Positions 1-12,600 of a DNA stretch of 64,000 nucleotides are shown piece after piece. The DNA comes from Hymenolepis diminuta (taxonomy: Eukaryota; Platyhelminthes; Cestoda; Cyclophyllidea; Hymenolepididae). The notes under the pieces are model-generated. The model was not told the DNA's origin. It saw nothing but the letters and a program-made list of their open reading frames with translations, and did not search any database. The DNA lies in assembly GCA_900708905.1 (NCBI GenBank), contig CAADRB010000025.1, forward strand, positions 1,119,732-1,183,731, given 5' to 3'. Every line of letters begins with the position of its first letter. The first letter of the stretch is position 1. The position numbers and the translations under genes were made by a program.

Positions 1-492
1 TAAATTAATATTATTTTCATCTGTTTTATTACAAGCAATTGTAATTTTCAACCATTATCAGTTTCTTTTTCTATTTTTCTAAAAGTGTTCTCAGATGTCT
101 TACGTACCCGAGTTATTTTACTTTATGTATTCACATGTCAAAAGCAATTTTCATTTTGATTTCTCATTTGTCTTGTGATAGATTGGCCTTAATAAGATTG
201 ATTCTGAATGAGTGCTTTGCCATATTATACTTTTATACTTTTTATTTTAACAAAATATTGGCAAAAGTTATTATGCTTTTATAAGAAAATTTAGTGTTAT
301 TTTAGTGTTGTTAAAAGATTCTGAACCATGTAATGGAAAAAACGACAGAAAATATTCCAGTTATTTCTATTTTTGGAAAATTAAAACATTGGTTGATTTG
401 TTCAAATTTTATTAGCGATCTCCTAGATCGTACACCAAAAATTTTTGCTTTTTTCAGCATAGAATTACGCAAACATTCTTTACAGAAGTTTT
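1..492. other. AT-rich noncoding sequence
   Basis: No gene, RNA or repeat is recognised here. The stretch is AT-rich, and any ORF that appears to run on from it crosses the following assembly gap, so it has no meaning. Confidence 0.6.
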
Positions 493-1343
493 NNNNNNNN
501 NNNNNNNNNNNNNNNNNNNNNNNNNNNNNNNNNNNNNNNNNNNNNNNNNNNNNNNNNNNNNNNNNNNNNNNNNNNNNNNNNNNNNNNNNNNNNNNNNNNN
601 NNNNNNNNNNNNNNNNNNNNNNNNNNNNNNNNNNNNNNNNNNNNNNNNNNNNNNNNNNNNNNNNNNNNNNNNNNNNNNNNNNNNNNNNNNNNNNNNNNNN
701 NNNNNNNNNNNNNNNNNNNNNNNNNNNNNNNNNNNNNNNNNNNNNNNNNNNNNNNNNNNNNNNNNNNNNNNNNNNNNNNNNNNNNNNNNNNNNNNNNNNN
801 NNNNNNNNNNNNNNNNNNNNNNNNNNNNNNNNNNNNNNNNNNNNNNNNNNNNNNNNNNNNNNNNNNNNNNNNNNNNNNNNNNNNNNNNNNNNNNNNNNNN
901 NNNNNNNNNNNNNNNNNNNNNNNNNNNNNNNNNNNNNNNNNNNNNNNNNNNNNNNNNNNNNNNNNNNNNNNNNNNNNNNNNNNNNNNNNNNNNNNNNNNN
1001 NNNNNNNNNNNNNNNNNNNNNNNNNNNNNNNNNNNNNNNNNNNNNNNNNNNNNNNNNNNNNNNNNNNNNNNNNNNNNNNNNNNNNNNNNNNNNNNNNNNN
1101 NNNNNNNNNNNNNNNNNNNNNNNNNNNNNNNNNNNNNNNNNNNNNNNNNNNNNNNNNNNNNNNNNNNNNNNNNNNNNNNNNNNNNNNNNNNNNNNNNNNN
1201 NNNNNNNNNNNNNNNNNNNNNNNNNNNNNNNNNNNNNNNNNNNNNNNNNNNNNNNNNNNNNNNNNNNNNNNNNNNNNNNNNNNNNNNNNNNNNNNNNNNN
1301 NNNNNNNNNNNNNNNNNNNNNNNNNNNNNNNNNNNNNNNNNNN
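493..1343. other. Assembly gap (851 N)
   Basis: An unbroken run of 851 N. The sequence that resumes at 1344 is inside an LTR-like repeat present many times in this window, so the gap was probably caused by, and partly contains, a copy of that element. Confidence 0.99.
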
Positions 1344-1600
1344 TTATATCCTTATGCGTGTCCTCACCCAAAGTGTCGATTATAAATAGCCTTCCATTAG
1401 ACACACATACATAGGGCACACAGGGGCCCTAGCTCGTCAAACGCATCTCTCGTTGCTCAATCCTTCTCCTCCAATTCTCTATTTTCCTTTGAGACTCTGT
1501 ACTGAGCTTTGTTCAGTACAACCTGGTCAACGCAATCCTTGGTGTTCTTTTTTTCATTTGCTGTTGGCAATCTACTGCTACAAACTGATGACCCTCAACA
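1344..1600 (+). mobile_element. LTR-like repeat copy a, left part lost in gap
   Basis: This copy matches, in inverted orientation, the repeat around 40.2-40.6 kb. Shared landmarks in order are GCGTGTCCTCACCC, a TATA-like GATTATAAATAG near 1379, a pyrimidine-rich stretch at 1450-1492, and the block CTGGTCAACGCAATC followed by TTGGTGTTCT near 1525-1550. It ends in CTCAACA at 1600. Three bases later comes TGGTGACC (1604-1611), which matches the start of the primer-binding site for tRNA-Trp used by CsRn1-type Ty3/gypsy elements. I read it as the 3' part of a 5' LTR followed by the start of an internal region. The family call is inference; the repetition is directly visible. Confidence 0.6.
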
Positions 1601-1603
1601 ATC

Positions 1604-1611
1604 TGGTGACC
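1604..1611 (+). other. Possible tRNA-Trp primer-binding site of LTR element
   Basis: TGGTGACC lies three bases after a CAACA end. A position just past an LTR end and the sequence TGGTGACC are both as expected for a primer site complementary to the 3' end of tRNA-Trp. Only about eight bases fit, so this is suggestive. Confidence 0.35.
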
Positions 1612-1712
1612 ATCTACAGTTTTAATGAATAGAGTTTATAAAAAGAAGAATCGTAGGTAAATTTTCTAGGGGGATAATTTGTTTGGTTATTAAGGATGAA
1701 AATCAATGAGGA

Positions 1713-1735
1713 TTATATATATATATGTGTGTGTG
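1713..1735. repeat. TA/TG compound microsatellite
   Basis: About seven TA units run directly into about five TG units. A simple dinucleotide tract in noncoding DNA. Confidence 0.95.
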
Positions 1736-2227
1736 CAAACCTAGATCGCACTCCTATATTTTCTGTATATTTTTTCCTGTAAATAGAGGATGGTAGCTGA
1801 GATCCAAGTTCAGTTTTGTTCTTGCTTTAACCAGTACTGGTATCCAGAAGAATGGCTAAATTTGAGATCAATGTCAGAGCTGCACTGGAAAACCTCTGGC
1901 TCAACATAACGACTCTGTTTTTACGAAATGAATTTGCATATTTGAAATTGAATATGTAATATGTGATAAATGATTGGCTACCTGGTTAGCCAATAATTGC
2001 AGTGATGAGTTCTTCATTGTTGGTGCTACATATCCATATGTGAGCGTAGAAATCCAATGACCGATAATTCAATAACACCAGAGGCGGAACTTGTGAGTTT
2101 CTTTCGAGTGTGTCAAGATTACGTAATTAGGCTTCCTACCACTGTGATCATTATCTTGTTCGACTTTTCACAAATACGCTTCATTCATCATTACTATTAC
2201 TATTGTCTGGAAAGGAGCAAAGTCTGC

Positions 2228-2243
2228 ATATATATATATATAT
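2228..2243. repeat. TA microsatellite
   Basis: Eight TA/AT dinucleotide units, flanked by noncoding sequence. Confidence 0.9.
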
Positions 2244-4398
2244 GCTAGAAACATTATAATAATTAAAACACTTGTAAAGGTGGGGTTCATCATGCTGTTC
2301 ACGTTTATTTAATGAGTACAGATTAGTTAATCATATTCTTTCCCTTTAAATTTCAATTGTTCTGACCGCATGTTTGTGTGCATTCAATAAGAGCTCAGAA
2401 GTGGTTTTCTTTTTATTTCAAATAAACTCATGTCATGCTATCTGTACTCACTTTCCTCTTCTTTCAGCACACTGGTACCATGAAGTTTTCTTTATGGTAG
2501 GACTCGCTAGATTGTCCTCAAGACGAGTGCAACTGAGTCCAGTACTTGCAATTTCTATCAAAAGACATGGTAGTATTTCTTTCAAAATGCTAAAAGCGAA
2601 GTTTATATCATTAATTTCTGTTGTTTTACAGAATCGATATTGGGAATAATGCTTTTTTTTAAATACTCTTTTCGGTTAAACTTTGGTTCTTTAGGAGCGT
2701 TTGACAAATAGTTACTTGTTTTTAGGGAGGATTATCAAAGAAGGATATCTGAGGTAGAGGCTCAAATAGAAAACCTAAAAGAACAACAAGCAGACCTGAA
2801 CGCAAAGGAGGCGACAAATATTAGTCAAAGGAATATCTGGGTCGATGTGCTAACATTATTTGAGAGTAAAATGATCTCCTTGCAAGCCTCAGAACCAAAC
2901 AGAGCTGCCGGAGGTGAATATTCTGATGTAAAACACTTAGAAATTGACCGTTTGGTTCTTTGAAATAGTAAAACACTTTTTTTGTTTGTTAACTCTGTCT
3001 GTATTAGTTCTAACGCAAATGCAATTTGTTATTTCTCAATAAACCATTTGTTGCTCTAAAGAAGAATGCTAATTAACTTGATGACCGCTGCATATTGATC
3101 AACTAGAGGATGATTGAAATGATCAATTCTGAAGAGAGGTCAAATTTGGAACACAAAATTCGTTTTGGCGAAAATTATAGGAATGAACGTTTAGGGGAAG
3201 ATCTTAGTTAAAACTACAATTTCTTTATCGGTTATAAATAAATGTCGATGTTTTAAATTGAGTAATTTTTTAAAGCTCATTGCAGTTGATCACTTTTGTA
3301 ATCTATAAAGACAAATAAAGAGGTCTTTACAAACTATTTTGTGTATCTCAAAATAGATTGTTGACATAGGTTGACATAGACTGTTAAAGTTTATTCATTG
3401 TCATTATTTTAAGATCCAACTTGTGTTCCAACTATTTGTTCTCAGTTCGTTTAGTGATTGATTGTCGTCCAAATACAGCAGCTAATCGCCCTAACATATT
3501 TACCTATTGTGGGAGCTCAAATAAGTGTTCTTCTATTACCTAAATATTTTCTTGGCAAACTATGGAAAAGATAAAAAAAATACAAAAGAAGTGATTCGCT
3601 TGAGATTGAAGGAGGAGTAACAGCTACGCCAACAATCAACAACTTCAGGGTTACGAGAATGTGCTGAACAGCAATGACTAAATTTCAAGATGTCTATTAA
3701 AAGGGGACAATACAGAAAATCGAGACAAAGAACAAGGAAAAGAGCACAAGAGTCAACCCTTCCATTGGGAGTCTTAAAATCGACGTGTGTATCATTGTAC
3801 GGGTGAAGTGCTAAAAAGTTTATTACGATCTCTAATTAAGAACTCAGTGTATGTGCAAGTTGTTTTCAGTTACCTAGGGGTTTTTGTCATAACAATCATC
3901 CAAGCGCATTCATCTATTCTCTCGTTCAATGTAAAGTTTTAAAAATCATTATAATGTCTGGGTAGTAGACTCCGAAATCTCGATAAAAGAAAACTTATGA
4001 GACACCCTTGAATTGAAGTTTCCATCGAGAAAGCCATAGAGATTGCTTAACATTTTAACGCACCAATTATCGAAAATGGCAACTACATTTCCGCACTAAA
4101 GATAGTCCAATTCTGGGTTATTTTTATGCTTTCTCTCCTTGTTTTTCAAACATTATTATGATTAAGAAAGCAAACAACCAATTAAGGAAATATAATTATA
4201 TTATGTTTCCACTTTGGTTAAAAAAATCAGGGCTATTTTACTAAGCGTTCGTACGCAAAACAAACCGTTCTTTTGTGTGAAAATTTTTTCTTATCCTTAG
4301 ATTTGTATGAGTTTCAGGATTTCTCAAAAAGACAGTGAATGTAATTACCGTTTGCTAGTTCATAACGCCTTTCTACCTGATCATTTAATAATTAAAAA

Positions 4399-4416
4399 TG
4401 TGAAGTGAAGTGAAGT
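4399..4416. repeat. Short TGAAG tandem repeat
   Basis: Three copies of the pentamer TGAAG in direct tandem. Too short to imply function. Confidence 0.8.
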
Positions 4417-4761
4417 ACTCAGCTGAGGTTTGTATAAAGTGTTTATTTTCTGGTCTCAGGGTCATTAATAATTAAAACGAGCTTATTTAATTACAAGTCC
4501 AGACATCAGAATATGACAAGTCAAATATATATACCTGAAAACATAGGTATTCACAGTTATTTATTAGGAAAAAAACATTGAATGAGTTTTAAGCAATCTG
4601 ATTTCCAATAAATTCTGTGAAAATGATAGATCTATGCACTATTGCCTGCATTGGAGCTTTTGCAGTAGACCATAAATTTCATACAATTTGAAGCAATTCG
4701 CTTATCATTTTAGAAAGCTCTAAATTTAGGTAATTGAGAATTTTTGACTTTGCCTTTTTTT

Positions 4762-5275
4762 GAGGGATAACTCTCCTTGCATTTTCCAGAATTACCTTTT
4801 CTTCGCATTCTCCACGATAATACCTCGGTTTTTTCGCCCACGAAGCTGGAGCGACCTCTCTATGACGCATAACCCCCGTCTGTCTGACATGTCTAAACGC
4901 GTCCATCGATTTCCCCTCTTTTCTATGACCACCTCGATTCACATAAAAGCACATCTGCGCTCATGATCTCGCGCGGCCTTACCCAAGTGACTCATATAAA
5001 GCTATCCTTGTTTTTCCAGACAACACACGCTGATCAGTACGAACTCCTACACGTCCTGTTCGTCTCCTCTCTTCCTCAGCACGCTGCTCTCCCTCTTTCT
5101 CTCCCTCTCTCTGTTACTCATTGTGGCTCCCTTGAATACATCTTTGGTCAACTCAACTCTTGGTGTTCTGCTTCACAATTGTTGTTAGCTCTTACTCAAG
5201 CAGCTACGAATTCGTAACTGTTATTGTTATCGTAATTTGTTAGCTGCAAACCGTTCGTTGTTATCTAACTCCAAC
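4762..5275 (+). mobile_element. LTR-like repeat copy b (most complete plus-strand copy)
   Basis: It aligns along its length with the copy at 25188-25640. Matching blocks are ATTTTCCAGAATTAC against ATTTTCCGAAATTAC, TACCTCGGTTTTTT against TACTTCGGTTTTTT, CCCAAGTGACTCATA (identical), the CTCTCTCT tract at about 5085-5115, and TTGGTCAACTC with CTTGGTGTTCTGCT near 5144-5172. The TATA-like CATATAAAG near 4995 sits where an LTR promoter would be. The right end is placed at CCAACAC (5275), matching the ends of copies at 23.7 and 42.3 kb. At about 0.5 kb, with TATA and a CA end, it is most simply a solo LTR of a Ty3/gypsy-like element, heavily mutated. Its ORFs are not coding. Confidence 0.65.
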
Positions 5276-5944
5276 ACTTTATTCTAATCTTACAAGAAGA
5301 TTAGTTAAGGGATTTAATGATATCTTTTGAACTTATTATTGTAACTTAAGAATATATTTGTCATGAGGAAAGTTTGCAAACAGATTATTTCTCTCTTTAA
5401 ATATAATTGGTTTAGGCGTGCACTGAAGCATGAAATGGTTACAATACATTCAAGAATCAACATTTTTGTGATTGTCTGAATACAATTAACGTAAATATTC
5501 TCTCCTCGGATCTCGTCATTGGCTATTCTTTAGGGAGATGGTCACGATTTTTTATAATATTTCCAGTCTGAGGTAAAGATAAAGGATTATTTCAAATAAA
5601 TAGAGTTATTATGAGTATAGCAAAACTGCTTATCCCAGCTCAAAATAGGTATGTAACTCCATATAATGGGAGTGGCGCCGCTCTAAAATTTTTAAGCTTT
5701 GCGTATTTTTGCTGTCAGACAAATATAAATTGGTTTTCGAAACATAAAAGTAAGAAGGCAAGTTTTTGAGTTTGAAAACTGACATTTGAAGCAATTTCCG
5801 TTTTCACGGCAGCGTTCTTGATAAAATGTATGCCATGCAACCCCATAAGCTTTCAAGACGAAATAGCACTACTTGTCATTGCAGTTGCATTAAAATAATT
5901 TGGCATTAAGGGGGAGCTTAGGGCAATCAGTTGCGCTGGATCTT
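5276..5944. other. Noncoding, no gene recognised
   Basis: Nothing supportable between two LTR fragments. Both strands carry frequent stops. Confidence 0.5.
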
Positions 5945-6285
5945 CGGTCATGGTAACCGAATTGTAGAAGCTGACTACCGTAATAATCACGATTTCTGGA
6001 TCAAGAATATACGGTTGGGAGTGAACACGAAGGTGATTAACGAATAAAATTTGAGAGGGTTAGAGGGAGAAAGACAATAACGAAACCAAGAATAAGAGAA
6101 TTTGAGAGCTGAGTGTACTGTACTGTGGTTATGCCTGCAAAATGTCGAGTAATCAAGAGAGAAGAGATTAAAATTAGTAATCGATTTCCTACAGCGGCGA
6201 TTTCACCGTATGAATGGTAAAATGCGTCGCTTAAACTCACTCTAAGCAAATTTGAAAATATAAAAAACAATTTGTCCAAAAATGG
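5945..6285 (-). mobile_element. LTR-like repeat copy c, minus strand
   Basis: Read on the minus strand it has a pyrimidine-rich stretch (TTGTCTTTCTCCCTCTAACC) similar to that of the 45.3-kb copy, and near 5950-5970 it ends in CAGCTTCTACAATTCGGTTACC. That resembles the tail block of other copies (CAGCTACGAATTCGTAAC at 5 kb). The left boundary is not clear. Degenerate; no coding capacity is claimed. Confidence 0.45.
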
Positions 6286-7553
6286 CTAAGTTACCAAGTG
6301 ATTTGAAAAATAATTGGGAGAAATGTTTAAATAGCGTTCCCTCAGTATAAAATCAAGATTAAATTTCAAAATCCCGTTCCCTTAGCATTTATTTGATTAA
6401 AGACTATTCATCTTCTCGCTTATGTCGCATTCCTGATAGAACATTTTAATTAAACGCAGTATTAGATAATATCCAATATTTGATTTGATTGCTCCCTCTT
6501 AATTCAGTGAAGCCTTCATAAAAATACATACTCTTGCATGCTCTATAACAATTTCGCTAATCTAGTAAGTTTTTAATCGTTTATACGATATTTACCAGTT
6601 CCAATATGAAATATTAAATTTTTTAAAAATAGTATTAGATCATGTTTGTTTCATTTCTTCAAGAATTATCTTGATTTGACATGATATTAAATGAAAAGTT
6701 CCTATTCATTATTTTAATATTAATATTAAATAGAAAAAAGATAAAATCAATAAAACTGAATGTAAATCCTATTCTTAAATAATGGATCTCTTGATTACCT
6801 ATAAGGGGAGATTAAATAATTCAATTCTGAGTGGTTATTTGAAATATATTTAACAAGTCAGTTAAAGAAAGGGAGAGTTAATAAACTTTCTTCATAAAAT
6901 CAACAAACTCGAAAAAATACTAATCATCATTATTTATTTAATAATGAATCTAGTTGTTTAAATGTATAATAAAGTATCTCTATTGAATTGATATTTTAAA
7001 ACACGTTGGCGCTTCATATATTTGTTAAATTTAATTTATAAATAGAATCATATGTATTAAATCTAAAGCTTTAAATAATTCATTATTTATCACTATTAAA
7101 CTAATAAAAATACAATGCTTTTGTCTGTAATAGTATATTAAATCTACATTTGTATTTAATACACAGAAGATAAGCCAATAACATCTTATTCTGGAAAATT
7201 AAGGTTGTTTTTCTCCGTCGAAGTAAAGAGGAAAGCATTTGAGTTAAGTAAAATTTGATAATACGACACAAAATATGAGTGCGAGTTGACATTTATTATC
7301 CTCGGCATGCCATAAAAATGCAGATTTTCAGTTGTGGAAAATTGCTGAATATACAAATACATAATTTAGACATTTTTATAACAGTCTTCTTTGAAAGCGA
7401 TAAGTGCTTTAAAGTTTTGACTTTGACGATGCATTCGCTGTGATTAACTAATTGCTCTTTAGATTATGTAAAAGAAATTTTCAAGTTGAAATCGGAAAAA
7501 AAGGAAAAACAAGAAAGTTACAAGATTAGAATAGATACAAAGTAATGCAAATT
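6286..7553. other. Very AT-rich noncoding stretch
   Basis: From about 6550 to 7130 the sequence is extremely AT-rich, with repeated ATTAAAT/TTTAAT words but no clear tandem unit. No gene is recognised. Confidence 0.5.
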
Positions 7554-7912
7554 AGAGGGTCAGATGAGCTGCAGAAGGTGAGGAGTTGATTGAAGGACTT
7601 GACTGTAGGCGTTGCCGAGCAGATGTTAGAGAGGAGAGAAATCAGCAAATGCGTGATAGAAACATGGAATATCGGAGTCGGACAAGGGGAAAATTGCATC
7701 TAGGATATTTTCAGGTAGGGAAGTTGGAGAGCTGAAATAGTTAAGGGATGTTGAGGAATAAGGCACAGTAATCGTTGATGAGTTGAAAGGAAGAATAATT
7801 TCTGGAATAACGTTTGAGTCTTTGCAGAAGTTTCGATATACGAGTTAATGAATGTCTAGTAATAAGATCTTGCCGACTAATAGTAGCTCTGGTAATTACC
7901 AAGCTGTCTACA
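7554..7912 (-). mobile_element. LTR-like repeat copy d, minus strand
   Basis: On the minus strand the head block AGACAGCTTGG...CAAGATCTTATTA (about 7910-7860) matches heads of the copies at 9.6 and 51.1 kb. The middle is pyrimidine-rich, and the tail GCAGCTCATCTGACCC (about 7570-7556) resembles the GCAGCTAC...GGTGAC tail of other copies. It carries both the head seen in copies e and k and a tail like that of copies b and f, which is the reason for treating the two groups as parts of one LTR. That link is weaker than the matches within each group. Confidence 0.45.
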
Positions 7913-9395
7913 AGCACAAACAAAGAGGACAGGAACTGTCACTAATAAAAATGACTCGTGAAAACTAATCAAAAAATAATTTATATGTTAGGTTTTAAAA
8001 AAACAAGTGCACTTTGACATAAACCAAGGGCGGAAGGACGAAAATGAATTCGGAAAAGTAGTATACAGATTGAGCATGTAATATCAATACGAGTAAAGTT
8101 CAACTAGACCCTTGAGAAAAAAATAGAATATATTTTTTACAACAAAATGAAAGGTATAAGTGAAACTGATATTTTCATAATAAAACTTGAATCCAGGCAT
8201 TAAATTGAGAGATTTACAAGCAAAGTATAAGTTGTCATCATTTTATTAACCAAGACATTGCATTAAACTAATACCAATGTTAATTCTGGTATAGTAAACC
8301 GAAAATAGTACAGGAGCAGAAGAATTCGGAAGGGGGTCGAATAGGTCAAGAGCATTTGATTCTGGCAAATTGTATTGTTCTTGTTACCAATGGAGGTATA
8401 TGCCACTAAGAGATATAAATATGTTTCTGGGCCCTATTTTAGCCACCGGATTCCAGTTGTTGATACTTTGACCTTGTCGACCAGTTGATATAATTTGGTG
8501 GTTCATGCCAATCTGTATTATCCTATAGAGTGTGTAGCAAATATTTTATTCCTTTTTTATTAATAATAGAGGCATTAGAATTAGCCTTGACACATGACAT
8601 TTGGTTTTCTTTACTCACTAAATTGTAGTAAAGTTATCAACTACCTTTATTAGCACAAAACAACTGAAAATTAATAATTATTATTATTTTCCGTCTCCAA
8701 ATTTGATGCAACATTCAGTTAGAAAGAATTTTGACATTTTTTGTCTTAAATTCGTTTTCATAGGCTTAATGTAAGTTTTAAAATTTTCATTTAATAAAAG
8801 GTGTATTCGCACTTCTGCATATTAAAATAAAATTGAATGGTACTCGTTTCATCATTTTCCTTTCATATTACCAATTAAATAAGAATTTATAAAAGCTCCT
8901 CATACATTCATAAATTGCTCGGGAATTTCTGCGATGATAAGCCACCGTCAGACATGATTCTAAGACTACACAGTCTATTTTTGACCTGGGATGACTATTC
9001 CACTCTCCGAGTGGACTCCAGACCCCTTCTTATTGAGCATGCAAGTGCACTCTGCTCTTGGCCCCTTAACCATCAGTCTGGAGATACCCCCATTAGTAGT
9101 TTTGACTTTCAATTATAAATAGGTTTTGTATATTAGAGGTAAAGTTGTTCAATCTTCTTCGCGCAAATAATATTGTGCCTCTTTTGTGCGTAGCTATGTT
9201 ACAGTTATATAATATCACTATAGCGGATCTCAAGTTGATGACTTCCAGAATGCTTAACATTAAATTAGACGTTAAAAAGAACACAAAGCCTACTTCATGC
9301 TTAGTGTTAATTTGTCTTTTTATTAAAATGTGAAATCAAGAATTCCATTAAAAACGGTTCCTCACATTTATTCGATGACTAACAGTATGTGAAAT
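7913..9395. other. Noncoding, no gene recognised
   Basis: AT-rich, with one less AT-rich island at about 8930-9105 that holds a 67-codon open frame on the plus strand. The frame has no recognisable protein features, so it is not annotated as a gene. Confidence 0.45.
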
Positions 9396-9650
9396 TAAAT
9401 ACTGTGGTCAGTAAATACAAAACTACAAAGAGTAAGAAGAAAAATATAATAAAATGAAGATAATACTTTAAAGGGACCAAACGGAGATAGAGGAAGAGAG
9501 AGGACTACAGGAGCATAGGTAGAGAGAAGTTGGCCAGCAAGGATTAGAGAAGAGAGAATTGAATCTCCACCGGAACTGCGATATAGGAGCATATGTGAAC
9601 ATGGTGATAAGATCGGACAGCGGTTCTGACTATTATCAAGCCGTAGAAAA
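9396..9650 (-). mobile_element. LTR-like repeat copy e, minus strand
   Basis: The minus-strand head near 9650-9604 (ACGGCTTGATAATAGTCAGA then GATCTTATCACC) corresponds to the head of the 51.1-kb copy (CCTTGGCGATCGTCAGAATC then GATCTTATCGCC). A pyrimidine-rich region follows at 9480-9560. The tail TTTACTGACCACAG near 9410 resembles the GGTGAC tail. It is the third of three minus-strand copies spaced about 1.7 kb apart. Confidence 0.45.
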
Positions 9651-12600
9651 ACTTTTACTCAGACTGCAGAAGAGTCAATCGTTTGCAACTCATAAATTTA
9701 AGAGTAGAATAATACTTAATTTATACAATTCAAATAAACATATTTTAAGAGTGTTTATTCAAGCAAATTTTGGAAATTAAATAAGATCAAATGATTACAC
9801 ATAGAACATTACTTTAGATTCGAACGTTATTTTCATCGTCTGTCCTTAATGAAGCTGATAATTTTACATACATTAAAAATAAGATTTCTTCTTTTTGAAT
9901 AGTCCATAAAAGATTTGTTTAAGCACATTAATTTTCTCCCAAAATTGGTTGGATTTGCCATAAGTACACCTATCTACGTCATCTGTTACCATAATCTGCT
10001 TACAATTTTAATCCAGCTCATTGCCTTCGTGACCTATCCACATGACCTTGAAGCAATTTATTGACTTCCTCTGTAGCGTGTCCTTAGCCGATCGATCCTG
10101 ACCTGAAATACTCTGTTGTATGACGATTCATCCTCTGGCTTTCTATGTCCACTTGTCCATTTGATATGTCCTTATGTGTTTACCTATGGATGGGATTGGA
10201 TAAATCTCCCTGAGCATACCTGTGTGGTTAAATGTTTCGCGTAATTTACATTTCATAATTAAAACTGGGTACCCACCATGCAAACGTCTCTTCCCTAACT
10301 TCCTGCCTTTAGCTAGAATCAGAGCCAAATACTCTACCGGGTCCAGTTGACGTAACACCCCATAATCTATTACCGACATAATAAACTTTATTTCTTTTAC
10401 AAGATGATGTCTCGTTAATTCTGACACCTTTTTCTCTTGTTATGGCTTATACGGTTTTCATGAAGTTCTGTCATCTAAATTAAAGTATGAAACTTTATAT
10501 CGCTATTTCTCAACCAATAGTAGCAGAGGAATTACATGGTGCCGATCGATGAAATAAAATTCAAAGTAATAGGGTTATATAAAAAATATATTAAATTAAA
10601 AAATAACACAAAATGAATTGATTGTACCATTACAATTTTTTAAGGAGCGGAATTTCGCATGCAGAAATATACACTAATGCCATTTTACAGGTAATATAAT
10701 GTGCCCATTGAATAGCTAATAAGAATACGAATAAACGACCGTATATTGATGACAACCACAGTATGACGAGACTAAACAATTGACTCTGCAGTGAATAGAC
10801 AATAATCTAGTGGGTGCTGTATCTTAATGGCATTCAGTTCGCTATATCACCTCATGGAATGAAGTGCAGACGACGGGAATGGACTGAAATATATGGGGCA
10901 AAAAAAATGAATGGAAGGTAAACTGACGAAGGTTTAATTCGCGAAGTTGAAAATAAGACCGCCTTTGTTTTCCAATTCTACAAGTTGACGTCTCCTAAGT
11001 TGGGGCCAGTGGCAGAATTTAAAAATGTGCATTCACAGGATTAGAAGCTTCAGGAGACAGCCAAACAATTGTTAAAAAACGTCATATTAACTCTATTTTA
11101 TCTAAAGCAACATAGGAAGATTTTATAAGATATTCAATTTATACAAATTAAAGTTGGTACTTTCTTAAAACTCTCGAGCATAGTCATAAAATACATGGCC
11201 TAGAATTTTTTCATAGCAGTCTTTGCTCTCATTGATGACCTTTCATGACATTTGGGACCAGACAATTTAAAATTTTCCCTTAAACTTGGGAAGTTCTCTT
11301 TCATTTAAATTTCCGATGATCGTTAATGAAATTTAGTTTTCACTTATCCGTATCTCACTTGTTTAATGTAGGCATGACATTCAATTTGGAGATCAATTTA
11401 TATATTCCTTTGAATCTACTCTTTTGCATTCAAGTGACTTAGAGAAAAATCGTTTTCGAGAAGTATGTGTATGTACCATTGAAGTAAACCCGTACTTCCC
11501 GGCATTTTAATATAAACATTCTAATTATGCACCTGAGAAAAACTGCAAAACACTTTTTATTTATATTTTACATTTCACATTTGTCCTACCGTCTTTAATT
11601 ACTAAACGCCAAATAATTAATCACTATTCTTCGAATAAGTCGAATTTGAAATAAAATTTAAAAATAAATTGCACAGTCCTTCATATATTGAGATGGCAAA
11701 ATGATGAAAATAAAGAACTTTAAAGAAATGCAATTTTATGTTTAACCAAATACGTATATATAGGCTAAAATTATGAAGGCCCAAAATGGATAATCGAGAG
11801 ATTAAACGGGCTGAGATTCGACGAGAGTGAAGACATATGCTGAAGGGCTAATAATGCATTGTATTTTTTAAAATTAATTTAATTAATTTTCCGTGAAATC
11901 TGTTCAAAATGTGATATCATCATTTGTTCTTTTACTGAACACCATAAGTGTCTCATGTAATGGTAGATTGAGGTTGTATATATAAACATTTTACTGATAT
12001 TCATATTTACTGATAAATATCAGTCTTTTATACTGTATTCCTATAAATGAAAATTTAGGACGAAATCGTGCATTTCTTCTCAAATATTCAATTTTACGAA
12101 TTCGTTAATACCTGATCCAAGTCAATAATTTAGAGTATGACGTATACTGACCTTTCTTTGTTCAATGACCTTATTTGGCTTCATTTGCTTAATTAAATAA
12201 CAGAAATGGGTTTAAAAATCTCTACTTAAAAGACCTTACGCACTTTCAAAAAAATGCACCTTTTTGTTTTGTGACATTTTTCCTGTTTGAATCTGGTTCA
12301 AACACAGTAATATATCATTTTATTCTAATACTAGAACTATTTTTAGGAGCTCTAACAGATTTATAGTTTCAGATACCACTGATAAGGCAAATAATCCTCC
12401 ATTCAGCTTACAGAAAATATCAGTCTTTCTTGATTATAAATGACTTGGATTTTAATGAGACCGCTGTTAATCAGAAACGAGAAAGATACGAGATAAAAAG
12501 AGAAAGTTAAGGAAAAGAACTGACTAGAAAAATCAGGAAATCAGTGTCCATGCAGAAATAAAGAAACCAAAATAAGACATCTTAGATTAAGTTGACTATT

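Larger units (their letters stand above)
1621..4761. other. Noncoding, no gene recognised
   Basis: Stops are dense in all frames. Apart from short microsatellites (1713-1735, 2228-2243 and 4399-4416) I see no repeat or exon that I can support. AT-rich stretches dominate, and isolated ORFs of 60-90 codons are at chance level. Confidence 0.5.

Noticed and set aside
333..1419. Long open frames of 350 and 321 codons on both strands
   Set aside because: Both are made almost entirely of the N gap; only a few dozen real codons lie at the ends.
10143..10427. 94-codon minus-strand frame with protein-like composition
   Set aside because: It starts at GTG and not ATG. It has no family motif, and at this base composition about ten frames of this length are expected by chance.
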